Source of the DNA: an uncultured Bacillota bacterium
GTDB taxonomy: Bacteria > Bacillota_I > Bacilli_A > RFN20 > CAG-826
DNA length: 5,726 nt
NCBI GenBank assembly: GCA_946612055.1
Contig: CAMOEH010000139.1
Location: forward strand, 1 to 5,726
Direction: 5' to 3'
Shown: positions 1 through 5,336 of the stretch, one piece after another
How the letters are laid out: every line of letters begins with the position of its first letter
Position numbering within the stretch: position 1 is the first letter of the stretch
Program-made: the position numbers and the translations under genes
Notes under the pieces: generated by a model
The model's database searches: none
The model's input: only the letters and a program-made list of their open reading frames with translations
What the model was told of the DNA's origin: nothing

Positions 1-62
1 CTTGAAAACCCTAAAGCAATAGGATAAATCCGCTTGCCTAACCGCAATTGAACCATTATCAA

Positions 63-87
63 AAGCAGTAAAAGATGCTTATTTTTT
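63..87 (+). terminator. weak terminator-like hairpin before the uxaA operon
   Basis: AAGCA (63-67) can pair with TGCTT (76-80) across an 8-base loop, and a run of six T (82-87) follows after one A. The stem is only 5 bp and poor in GC, so this is a marginal intrinsic terminator at best. It could end a + strand gene lying to the left: one frame entering the window stops at 25-27. No protein identity can be assigned to so short a tail. Confidence 0.2.
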
Positions 88-93
88 ATCATG

Positions 94-115
94 ATATGCT
101 CGCGCGCTAGCATAT
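94..115. promoter_or_regulatory. 22-bp inverted repeat, candidate operator upstream of uxaA
   Basis: ATATGCT (94-100) and AGCATAT (109-115) are perfect inverted 7-base arms around an 8-base GC-rich centre (CGCGCGCT). The repeat lies 30 bases before the chosen uxaA start codon, where a repressor of a sugar-acid operon would be expected to bind. Related half-sites occur nearby: ATGCT at 75-79, TATGCT at 131-136 and AGCAT at 143-147. Hexuronate operons are commonly controlled by GntR- or LacI-family regulators responding to uronates. No regulator gene is present here, so the binding protein is unknown. A TATCAT at 87-92 could be a -10 box just upstream, but no convincing -35 accompanies it. Confidence 0.42.
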
Positions 116-131
116 TTGAACCAGTCCTTTT

Positions 132-147
132 ATGCTTATAAAAGCAT
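132..147 (+). promoter_or_regulatory. inverted repeat overlapping the uxaA start codon
   Basis: ATGCTT (132-137) and AAGCAT (142-147) are perfect inverted arms around ATAA. Flanking T and A bases (129-130 with 149-150) could extend the stem past one G-T pair. The right arm includes the first two bases of the chosen ATG. In RNA this would bury the start codon in a small AT-rich hairpin; in DNA it may instead be another copy of the ATGCT half-site seen at 94-115. There is no clear Shine-Dalgarno sequence in front of this ATG. Confidence 0.3.
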
Positions 148-1549
148 GAAACGTTTTTTACGTATCAATTCAAACGATAATGTCGCGGTGAATGTGGATT
201 CTTCTATTTCCATTCCTCCCGGACATAAAGTAGCCTTGAAAGAGATCCGAAAAGGAGAACCTGTCATCAAATATGGGCAGGTCATCGGCATTGCTACTAT
301 TGACATCAAAGAAGGCGAATGGGTCCATTCCCATAACATGAAGACTGCTTTAGCAGAAGAAAGAAGCTATTCCTATCACCCTTCCTATTCCAAGATGCCC
401 AAAAAAGAGGGCGTCTTCTTTGGCTATCCGCGAAATGGAAGAAGAGCGGGCATTCGTAACGAGATCTATATCATCCCTAGCGTTGGCTGCGTCAATGGAA
501 TCGCTTCTGAAATCGTCGAGAAAGCCAAGCAATTGGATTTAGGATCCATTGATGGCATCTATGTTTTATCCCATCCCTTTGGCTGTTCCCAATTAGGACA
601 AGACCAAGAAAACCTGAAAGATCTTTTGATTTCCTTGGCTTTGAATCCAAACGCAACATTCGTTCTCTTTTTAGGTCTTGGCTGCGAGAACAACCAAATC
701 AAAGGAATTCAAGAAGCCTTAGAAGATTTGCCTCATGACCATATCCGTTATCTTGTTGCCCAAAAGGTCGATGATGAAGTTTCTTCTGGCGTGGAGATAC
801 TTAAAGAATTCATCAATCAAGCCAAGGATTTAAAGCGCGTCGAAGTGCCTTTATCTGAACTTTGCATTGGCTTGAAATGCGGCGGAAGTGATGGCTTTAG
901 CGGCATCACGGCAAATCCGACGGTTGGAAAAGTAGCCGATGAGATCGTCTCCTATGGAGGCTCGGCAATTCTAACGGAAACCCCGGAAATGTTCGGCGCG
1001 GAGCAATTATTGATGAACCGTTGCTTGAACGAAGATGTCTATACTCGTTACAAAAAGATGATCGAGGATTTCCGTCATTATTACGAAGATCAAGGATTCC
1101 CCGTTTACGAAAACCCCTCTCCTGGCAATAAAGAAGGCGGCATCACCACCTTGGAAGAAAAATCGTTAGGATGCATCACCAAAGGAGGAAGTTCCCCCAT
1201 TGTCGATGTCCTCCCTTATGGTGGGCGCGTTGTTAAACCCGGATTAAACGTCTTAGATGGGCCTGGCAACGATTTGATCGCCTCGACTTCTTTAGCGGCG
1301 GCAGGAGCTCAACTAATTCTTTTCACTACGGGCAGAGGAACGCCTTTTTCTCCAGCGGTTCCTACTTTGAAAATCGCCAGCAATGCCGCCTTAGCTAGTC
1401 ATAAGAAAGATTGGATCGATTTTGATGCTTCCACCTTATCGGATGCAAAGCTATGGGAATTAGTCATTGCTACGGCATCTGGAGAATACCACACCAAAAA
1501 AGAAGGACACCGTGAAATTGCTTTCTTTAAAAAAGGAGTCACTTTATGA
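146..1549 (+). CDS. uxaA: altronate dehydratase (UxaA family, fused SAF and catalytic domains)
   Basis: This cytoplasmic enzyme dehydrates D-altronate to 2-keto-3-deoxy-D-gluconate in D-galacturonate breakdown. With the ATG at 146 it is 467 residues, near the 495 of E. coli UxaA. An N-terminal SAF-type domain fills roughly residues 1-75 (DNVAV near 11-15, HSHN at 61-64). The large UxaA/GarD-type catalytic region follows, with GCVNG (114-118), SHPFGCSQLG (142-151), GLGCENN (177-183), LKCGGSDG (243-250), ENPSPGNK (322-329), TTGRGTP (394-400) and a C-terminal GVTL. Family members are metal (iron)-dependent; the conserved Cys and His residues are present, but individual ligands cannot be assigned here. 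A TTG at 116 in the same frame would add 10 residues. ATG 146 is preferred because MKRFLRINSNDNVAV lines up with the usual UxaA N-terminus. Neither start has a good ribosome site. The stop overlaps the uxaC start by 4 bases, indicating one operon. The function is secure; preference for altronate over mannonate-like acids rests on family resemblance and the uxaC partner. Confidence 0.95.
   Translation: MKRFLRINSNDNVAVNVDSSISIPPGHKVALKEIRKGEPVIKYGQVIGIATIDIKEGEWVHSHNMKTALAEERSYSYHPSYSKMPKKEGVFFGYPRNGRRAGIRNEIYIIPSVGCVNGIASEIVEKAKQLDLGSIDGIYVLSHPFGCSQLGQDQENLKDLLISLALNPNATFVLFLGLGCENNQIKGIQEALEDLPHDHIRYLVAQKVDDEVSSGVEILKEFINQAKDLKRVEVPLSELCIGLKCGGSDGFSGITANPTVGKVADEIVSYGGSAILTETPEMFGAEQLLMNRCLNEDVYTRYKKMIEDFRHYYEDQGFPVYENPSPGNKEGGITTLEEKSLGCITKGGSSPIVDVLPYGGRVVKPGLNVLDGPGNDLIASTSLAAAGAQLILFTTGRGTPFSPAVPTLKIASNAALASHKKDWIDFDASTLSDAKLWELVIATASGEYHTKKEGHREIAFFKKGVTL
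1533..1538 (+). promoter_or_regulatory. ribosome binding site of uxaC
   Basis: AAGGAG inside the last codons of uxaA ends 7 bases before the ATG at 1546. It fixes the uxaC start and shows that translation of the two genes is coupled through the ATGA overlap. Confidence 0.85.
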
Positions 1550-2928
1550 GCTACCTAACCAAAGGTTTTTTGCTAAAGAATGAGACGGCTAAGAAACTAT
1601 ATTTCGACTACGCCAAAGACATGCCGATTTTCGATTATCATTGTCATCTTTCCGAATATGCGATCTTAGAAAACAAAGAATTCTCGGATATCTATGAGCT
1701 TTGGCTCTCTGGAGACCATTACAAGTGGCGATTGATGCGCGATTATGGAATCGAGGAGAAATACATCACCGGGGATGCTTCTCCCAAAGAAAAATTCCTT
1801 CTCTATTGCAAAGTATTGGGCACTGCCTTTGGGAACCCCCTATATCATTGGAGTCAAGTGGAGTTAGAAGAATTCTTTGGCTGCGATCTTGAGATCAACG
1901 AGAAAAACGCCGAAGCCATTTGGGAAAAAGCCAACGCTTATATCAGAGAACACCATTTGACCCCAGAGAAAGTCATCGCTCAAAGCAACGTCAAAATCAT
2001 CTTCACGACCAACGAGATCTTTGATGATCTGGAAGTATTTGATGCCATCAAGAAGAAAGGCTATCCCTTCCGCGTCATCCCCGCTTTTAGGGCGGATAAG
2101 ATCATGAATATTGAAGCCGAACGTTACCTTGAATTTGTTGGCAAGCTTGGTGAAATTAACGATATCGAAACCTTAGAAAAACGCATTGAAGAGAGACTGC
2201 GTGACTTCATTAAAGTCGGTTGCGTCGCTAGCGATACCGCCTTAGAAAAAGTAGAAGAAGTCGCTTCGCGCTACGATGCTGACATGGTCTATAAGAAGCG
2301 AAAACAAGGCAAACCCCTTAATGAAAAAGAAATCGCGCTCTTTAAAGGGTATCTAACTTATTTCTTGCTGAAACTTTATGCCAAATACGGCATCCGTAGC
2401 GAGCTTCACCTTGGGGCTATGCGCAACAACAATTCCAAGATGCTTGCTCGTCTTGGATTAGATACGGGCTATGATTCGATCGCTGAAGGAGAATCCACGA
2501 AGAACCTTTCCCGCTTGATGGACCGCTTGAACAATGAAGACGCCTTACCTCCAATGATCCTATTTAACCTCAATCCGAAGATGAATACCGAATTGCTGAC
2601 GTTATTAGGCTGCTTCCAGGATGGTTCGATGCGCGGCAAAATCCAATATGGCCCTGCGTGGTGGTTCCTTGATCAAAAAGAAGGAATGGAGCGCCAGCTC
2701 AAAGATTTATCCGCCTTAGGCCATTTGGGCGTTTTCGTCGGGATGCTCACCGATTCGCGTAGCTTCCTTTCCTATCCACGTCATCATTATTTCCGGAGGA
2801 TCCTTTGCAATTATCTAGGCGAAATGATGGAAGAAGGGGAGATGAGCAAAGACATCGAAATGGTTGGAAATGTCGTCAAAGACATCTGCTTCCATAACGC
2901 CTGTTCCTATTTTGGAATAGAAGAATAG
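1546..2928 (+). CDS. uxaC: uronate isomerase (glucuronate isomerase)
   Basis: UxaC converts D-glucuronate to D-fructuronate and D-galacturonate to D-tagaturonate, the first intracellular step of hexuronate catabolism. It is a TIM-barrel member of the amidohydrolase superfamily. The 460 residues are close to E. coli UxaC (about 470), and similarity runs from end to end. Visible landmarks are FDYHCHL with the metal-type HxH pair H32/H34, GDHYKWR (56-62), TGDAS (75-79), GNPLYHW (96-102), LHLGAMRNNN (287-296), IQYGPAWWF (366-374), DQKEGMERQ (376-384) and GMLTDSRSFLSYPRHHYFRR (399-418), ending in NACSYFGIE. The start is supported by AAGGAG seven bases upstream and the 4-base overlap with uxaA. It is the last gene of the operon, since a strong terminator begins 24 bases after the stop. 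No frameshift or missing motif was seen. The order uxaA-uxaC without uxaB means that the tagaturonate/fructuronate reductase must be encoded elsewhere, possibly just upstream. Confidence 0.97.
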   Translation: MSYLTKGFLLKNETAKKLYFDYAKDMPIFDYHCHLSEYAILENKEFSDIYELWLSGDHYKWRLMRDYGIEEKYITGDASPKEKFLLYCKVLGTAFGNPLYHWSQVELEEFFGCDLEINEKNAEAIWEKANAYIREHHLTPEKVIAQSNVKIIFTTNEIFDDLEVFDAIKKKGYPFRVIPAFRADKIMNIEAERYLEFVGKLGEINDIETLEKRIEERLRDFIKVGCVASDTALEKVEEVASRYDADMVYKKRKQGKPLNEKEIALFKGYLTYFLLKLYAKYGIRSELHLGAMRNNNSKMLARLGLDTGYDSIAEGESTKNLSRLMDRLNNEDALPPMILFNLNPKMNTELLTLLGCFQDGSMRGKIQYGPAWWFLDQKEGMERQLKDLSALGHLGVFVGMLTDSRSFLSYPRHHYFRRILCNYLGEMMEEGEMSKDIEMVGNVVKDICFHNACSYFGIEE

Positions 2929-2951
2929 TAGGGGTCGATAATATCCAATGA

Positions 2952-2981
2952 GGCGGGGAGCTTGTGCTTCCCGTCTTTTTT
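2952..2981 (+). terminator. intrinsic terminator of the uxaA-uxaC operon
   Basis: A 10-bp stem (2952-2961 with 2966-2975, including two G-T pairs) closes a TTGT loop and is followed directly by six T (2976-2981). The stem is GC-rich and complete, which is a textbook Rho-independent terminator 24 bases after the uxaC stop. It is bracketed by a further inverted repeat, TAGGGGT (2929-2935) and ACCCCTA (2982-2988), which could add an outer 7-bp stem. Confidence 0.92.
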
Positions 2982-3004
2982 ACCCCTAATCTTCCTCCAT
3001 CGCA

Positions 3005-3074
3005 GTCTTGATTCTTCTTGAGGATATCGGAAAATAAGCTGAAATATGTTTCAAGAAGAAAAACAAATCAAGGC
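3005..3074 (+). repeat. split inverted repeat around the putative start of the broken small gene
   Basis: GTCTTGATT (3005-3013) pairs with AATCAAGGC (3066-3074) with one G-T pair, and CTTCTTGA (3014-3021) pairs perfectly with TCAAGAAG (3051-3058). The two helices are contiguous on the left arm and separated on the right arm by a 7-base bulge (AAAAACA), giving about 17 base pairs around a 29-base loop. The loop contains the ATG at 3046. It is not followed by a T run, so it is not a terminator. It may be a leader structure, a remnant of a small repeat, or chance in an A/T-biased region. Confidence 0.4.
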
Positions 3075-3370
3075 GTTATGCTTCTAGGAAATATTATCTC
3101 CTTAGCACCCATTCTTTCTTTCGTTTTCCTATCGATAAAAATTTCGATCGAACTTTACACGTAGATATTGTTCACGAAAAAGGCGAATTTGTTTTCTTTT
3201 TCTCTGAAAATGGCGGTGAAGAAACAAAGAAAATCCTCTCTCCTGGCGATCATGTTCATTTTGAATTTCCTATGAAGAAGGGGATTTCTTATTCCACGCG
3301 CATCGAATCGGAAAAAGCGGTGGGGAGTTATTCCATCACCGCATTTATCGATAACGATTCTGATCAATAA
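3046..3370 (+). pseudogene. frameshifted small single-pass membrane protein with strand-rich external domain
   Basis: No single frame has both a start and the full reading, but three frame segments join into a coherent protein. ATG 3046 gives MFQEEKQIKA, a charged cytoplasmic tail. From 3078 the next frame gives MLLGNIISLAPILSFVFLSI, a transmembrane helix. From about 3137 a third frame gives KNFDRTLHVDIVHEKGEF and continues through ILSPGDHVHFEF and GSYSITAFIDNDSDQ to TAA at 3368-3370. Each junction is explained by loss of one base: one near 3076-3077, and one in the A run 3137-3141. Restored, the product is about 108 residues with the layout inside tail, membrane helix, outside beta-type domain. 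Codon choice in the last segment (GAA, ATC, TTT/TTC, GAT) resembles the neighbours. The stop lies 3 bases from the convergent degV stop, a normal gene-end spacing. I do not recognise the family. Sequencing error is the main alternative to true decay. The ribosome site before 3046 is weak. Confidence 0.6.
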
Positions 3371-3373
3371 GTC

Positions 3374-4249
3374 TTATTCTTTTGGCTCTACAGGATGAGG
3401 CCCATCGACAAAGAATTGAGTCCCGATGATATTTGGTCCTGCATGATATGCTGAAATCGGGGAAGCGCATTGCCCTGCGATAATTTCTTCAAATCCAAAA
3501 TCTTTTAATCTTTTTTGGCATTCCTTAAACAAGGACATCCCATTTTCGTCTAAGGTCGAATATTCCAAAACGCATCGCCTCTTATCGATATTCTTCTGCC
3601 CTAAAATGCGGTCGAAATATTCTTTGACGACCTTTTTCTGAGGACCGCGATGCAATTTCCCTAACGTTAATTTCCCATCTTTACCGCAGACAATCTCCGG
3701 CTTGATGCGGAGCAAATTCGCCCCGAGCATCGCAAGCTTGCTGCATCTTCCTCCGCGATGAAGGAATTCTAAGGTATCGATTTGGAAGGAGCATTCGATA
3801 TGGCCGCGACGTTGCAAGATCTTCTCTTCGATTTCCTTTGCAGTATATCCAGCATCGCGTAATTCGTTTGCATACAAAACGTAGATGGCGCTTCCTCCTG
3901 AGGCGGCCAAAGAATCGATGACGTGGATGCGTGGATTGCCATCCGCGGCAATGACGGCATTTTGATAACCGCTAGACATCGAAGAGGAGATGGAGATGTG
4001 GACGATCTCGTCATATTCTTCAAGCAATTGATTAAAATAGGCGCTTAAAGCATCGATATTGCAGGCAGCCGTATGGCAGAATTTCCCCGATTCTTTGGTC
4101 CAGGAGAAAAGCTCTTCCAAGGATTTCTCGTTATCAAGCATAGGAGTACCATTTTGCTCGATTTGCATATGGATGATATGGATATTTCTTTTCGTTAATT
4201 CTTCTTGGGATAGGTCACATTGGCTTTCGGCCGAGATGGCGATTTTCAT
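3374..4249 (-). CDS. DegV family protein (FakB-type fatty-acid-binding protein)
   Basis: DegV proteins are soluble two-domain proteins that hold one fatty-acid molecule. Characterised members (FakB) present it to the kinase FakA, so that exogenous fatty acids enter phospholipid synthesis as acyl-phosphate. The 291 residues match the usual length of about 280-290. Visible family features are the N-terminal KIAISAESQCDLS (2-14), HISISSSMSSGYQNA (84-98), VIDSLAASGGS (110-120), FQIDTLEFLHRGGRCSK (155-171), LLRIKPEI (179-186), and near the C-terminus YHAGPNIIGTQFF (268-280). T60, S92/S93, R168 and H269 sit where the family carries its carboxylate-contacting Thr, Ser, Arg and His. The usual TSQP-like segment is replaced by HTAACN (59-64), so lipid preference may differ. 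The start is fixed by GGAGG nine bases upstream. The gene is transcribed alone, divergently from the phospholipase unit and convergent with the broken small gene. No FakA kinase gene is in view. The family call is firm; the exact ligand is unknown. Confidence 0.93.
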   Translation of the reverse strand: MKIAISAESQCDLSQEELTKRNIHIIHMQIEQNGTPMLDNEKSLEELFSWTKESGKFCHTAACNIDALSAYFNQLLEEYDEIVHISISSSMSSGYQNAVIAADGNPRIHVIDSLAASGGSAIYVLYANELRDAGYTAKEIEEKILQRRGHIECSFQIDTLEFLHRGGRCSKLAMLGANLLRIKPEIVCGKDGKLTLGKLHRGPQKKVVKEYFDRILGQKNIDKRRCVLEYSTLDENGMSLFKECQKRLKDFGFEEIIAGQCASPISAYHAGPNIIGTQFFVDGPHPVEPKE

Positions 4250-4258
4250 GGTTTTTTG

Positions 4259-4263
4259 CCTCC
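4259..4263 (-). promoter_or_regulatory. ribosome binding site of the degV-family gene
   Basis: On the minus strand GGAGG lies nine bases before the ATG (4249-4247). This is a strong Shine-Dalgarno sequence that confirms the chosen start. Confidence 0.8.
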
Positions 4264-4306
4264 GATTCGACTTTAGGCAACAAGCTTCTGCAAAGCAGAT
4301 CGATTA

Positions 4307-4335
4307 AGTCTATCTAGTATTGAAAACTAAATCAA
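4307..4335 (-). promoter_or_regulatory. candidate sigma-A-type promoter of the degV-family gene
   Basis: Read on the minus strand, TTGATT (4335-4330) and TAGACT (4312-4307) are separated by 17 bases. Both boxes match the consensus at four of six positions. The -10 box ends 57 bases before the ATG, a plausible leader length. A small inverted repeat (TCTGC 4287-4291, GCAGA 4295-4299) lies in the leader. The match is modest and other positions are possible. Confidence 0.33.
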
Positions 4336-4361
4336 GGGCTATGCTGGATTCTTTTCATTCG

Positions 4362-4391
4362 TTGGAAGGGGAGTAGGGATCCGCGTATTTT
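4362..4391 (+). promoter_or_regulatory. candidate promoter of the phospholipase unit
   Basis: TTGGAA (4362-4367) and TATTTT (4386-4391) are separated by 18 bases, each with four of six consensus matches. They lie 36 bases before the GTG start. This is the best spacing I found in the 178-base divergent region (4250-4427), but the match is weak. The rest of the region holds a purine-rich tract (4364-4379) and a pyrimidine-rich tract (4396-4411) whose parts AGTAGGGA and TCCCTAACT are nearly complementary. Confidence 0.22.
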
Positions 4392-4427
4392 CTTGCGCTT
4401 TCTTTCTCCCTAACTCAAAATAATGAC

Positions 4428-5336
4428 GTGAAATTCTTAAGCAAAAAAATCGGGATTCCCCTTCTTTTGTCTTCTTTGGCATTAGCCATCTCCATTTTGG
4501 GCTTTACTCCAGCATTGAAACAAAAAGCAAGGGCAAGCCAATTCGAGAATTGGATGGCAACGCTTGATGACAACACGTTATTACGTGAGGTCAATATGCC
4601 AGGAAGCCATGACACGATGGCTTTATATTCGATTGGAGATCTCGCGGGTCAATGCCAATCCTTATCTTTATCCGATCAATTAAAATTAGGCATCCGCTTC
4701 CTCGATATCCGTTTGAAGGAAGAAAATGACAAACTCAAAGCCGTCCATGGCTTTATCGATCAAAAGGCTTCCTTTGAAAAGATTACGAAAGACATCGAAT
4801 CTTTCTTAGAAAGCCATCCTAAGGAATTCTTAATCCTTTCGATCAAAGAAGAAGATGATCCAAAAAATAGCACCCTCTCTTTTGAAGATTGCCTCAAAGG
4901 ATATCTAGAAAAAGATCTTTACCGTAAAGAAAGCGATATCCCTGTTCGCGTTGGGGATATCCGCGGGAAAGTGGTTTTGCTATCTCGCTACGCCAATTCG
5001 ACCTTTGGCATTCCTGCCTATACGGATTGGAAAGATAACGCTTCTTTCTTAATGGGAAATGATATCTATGTTCAAGATCGATATCAGATTACTTCCTCCA
5101 AACAAAAACAAGACGAGATCATCTCTTGTTTCCAAGAAAGCGGACATGCCTTGAAAATCAATTTCCTTAGCGCCTATCGCACGGACACCTTCCCGCCTTC
5201 TTATGCTCCTAGCGCAGCCAAAGACATCAATCCTTGGATCAACGAAGAGATTGGAAAATACGAGGACCGTGGCATCGTTTTATATGATTTCGTGACCAAA
5301 GAAGCGATGGAAAGCTTCTTCAAGGGGGTTCTATGA
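4428..5336 (+). CDS. exported phosphatidylinositol-specific phospholipase C-like protein (PLC-X domain)
   Basis: This protein resembles bacterial PI-PLCs, which cleave phosphatidylinositol (and sometimes GPI anchors) to diacylglycerol and cyclic inositol phosphate without calcium. Residues 1-36 look like an export signal: basic start (KFLSKK), hydrophobic core (about 8-30), then KQKARA with a possible AxA-type cleavage after A36; an uncleaved anchor is also possible. The TIM-barrel X domain fills most of 39-290. The catalytic set known from the Bacillus enzyme (H32, D33, D67, R69, H82, D274) has counterparts in MPGSHD (H61, D62), LDIRL (D93, R95), VHG (H107) and LYDF (D287), with similar spacing. 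At 302 residues it is a typical length. GTG at 4428 is the only start after the in-frame stop at 4374, and it lacks a good ribosome site. The gene overlaps the next by 4 bases. The enzyme fold is well supported; the true substrate is not, as related X-domain proteins vary. Most bacteria of this type are not expected to make phosphatidylinositol, which would point to an external lipid. Confidence 0.9.
   Translation: MKFLSKKIGIPLLLSSLALAISILGFTPALKQKARASQFENWMATLDDNTLLREVNMPGSHDTMALYSIGDLAGQCQSLSLSDQLKLGIRFLDIRLKEENDKLKAVHGFIDQKASFEKITKDIESFLESHPKEFLILSIKEEDDPKNSTLSFEDCLKGYLEKDLYRKESDIPVRVGDIRGKVVLLSRYANSTFGIPAYTDWKDNASFLMGNDIYVQDRYQITSSKQKQDEIISCFQESGHALKINFLSAYRTDTFPPSYAPSAAKDINPWINEEIGKYEDRGIVLYDFVTKEAMESFFKGVL
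5322..5328 (+). promoter_or_regulatory. ribosome binding site of the four-helix membrane protein gene
   Basis: AAGGGGG within the last codons of the phospholipase gene lies 4 bases before ATG 5333. It supports this start and translational coupling through the ATGA overlap. Confidence 0.65.

Noticed and set aside
147..160. Possible catabolite-response (cre) or LacI-type site (TGAAACGTTTTTTA)
   Set aside because: The spacing between TG and CG is one base short of the cre consensus and the right half does not match. It consists of the first codons of uxaA.
136..532. Minus-strand open frames within uxaA
   Set aside because: They lie opposite conserved uxaA codons and have no family resemblance or ribosome site.
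1701..1892. A 63-codon + strand frame within uxaC
   Set aside because: It is the +1 shadow of highly conserved uxaC sequence.
3155..3367. A 70-codon minus-strand open frame
   Set aside because: It is antisense to the + strand frame at 3137-3370, which has the better protein character and codon use. The minus frame has no ribosome site, no recognisable motif, and would end almost on top of other signals.
3366..3378. AATAAG-T-CTTATT palindrome between the convergent stops, considered as a bidirectional terminator
   Set aside because: The symmetry mostly arises from two facing TAA stops, the usable stem is only 5 bp of A/T-rich sequence, and no T run follows.
3769..4307. Open frames on both strands overlapping the degV-family gene
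   Set aside because: They are shadows of a full-length recognised gene with a strong ribosome site; their translations show no domain features.
4415..4615. Minus-strand frame opposite the phospholipase signal peptide
   Set aside because: It is antisense to the export signal and catalytic His region, with no independent support.
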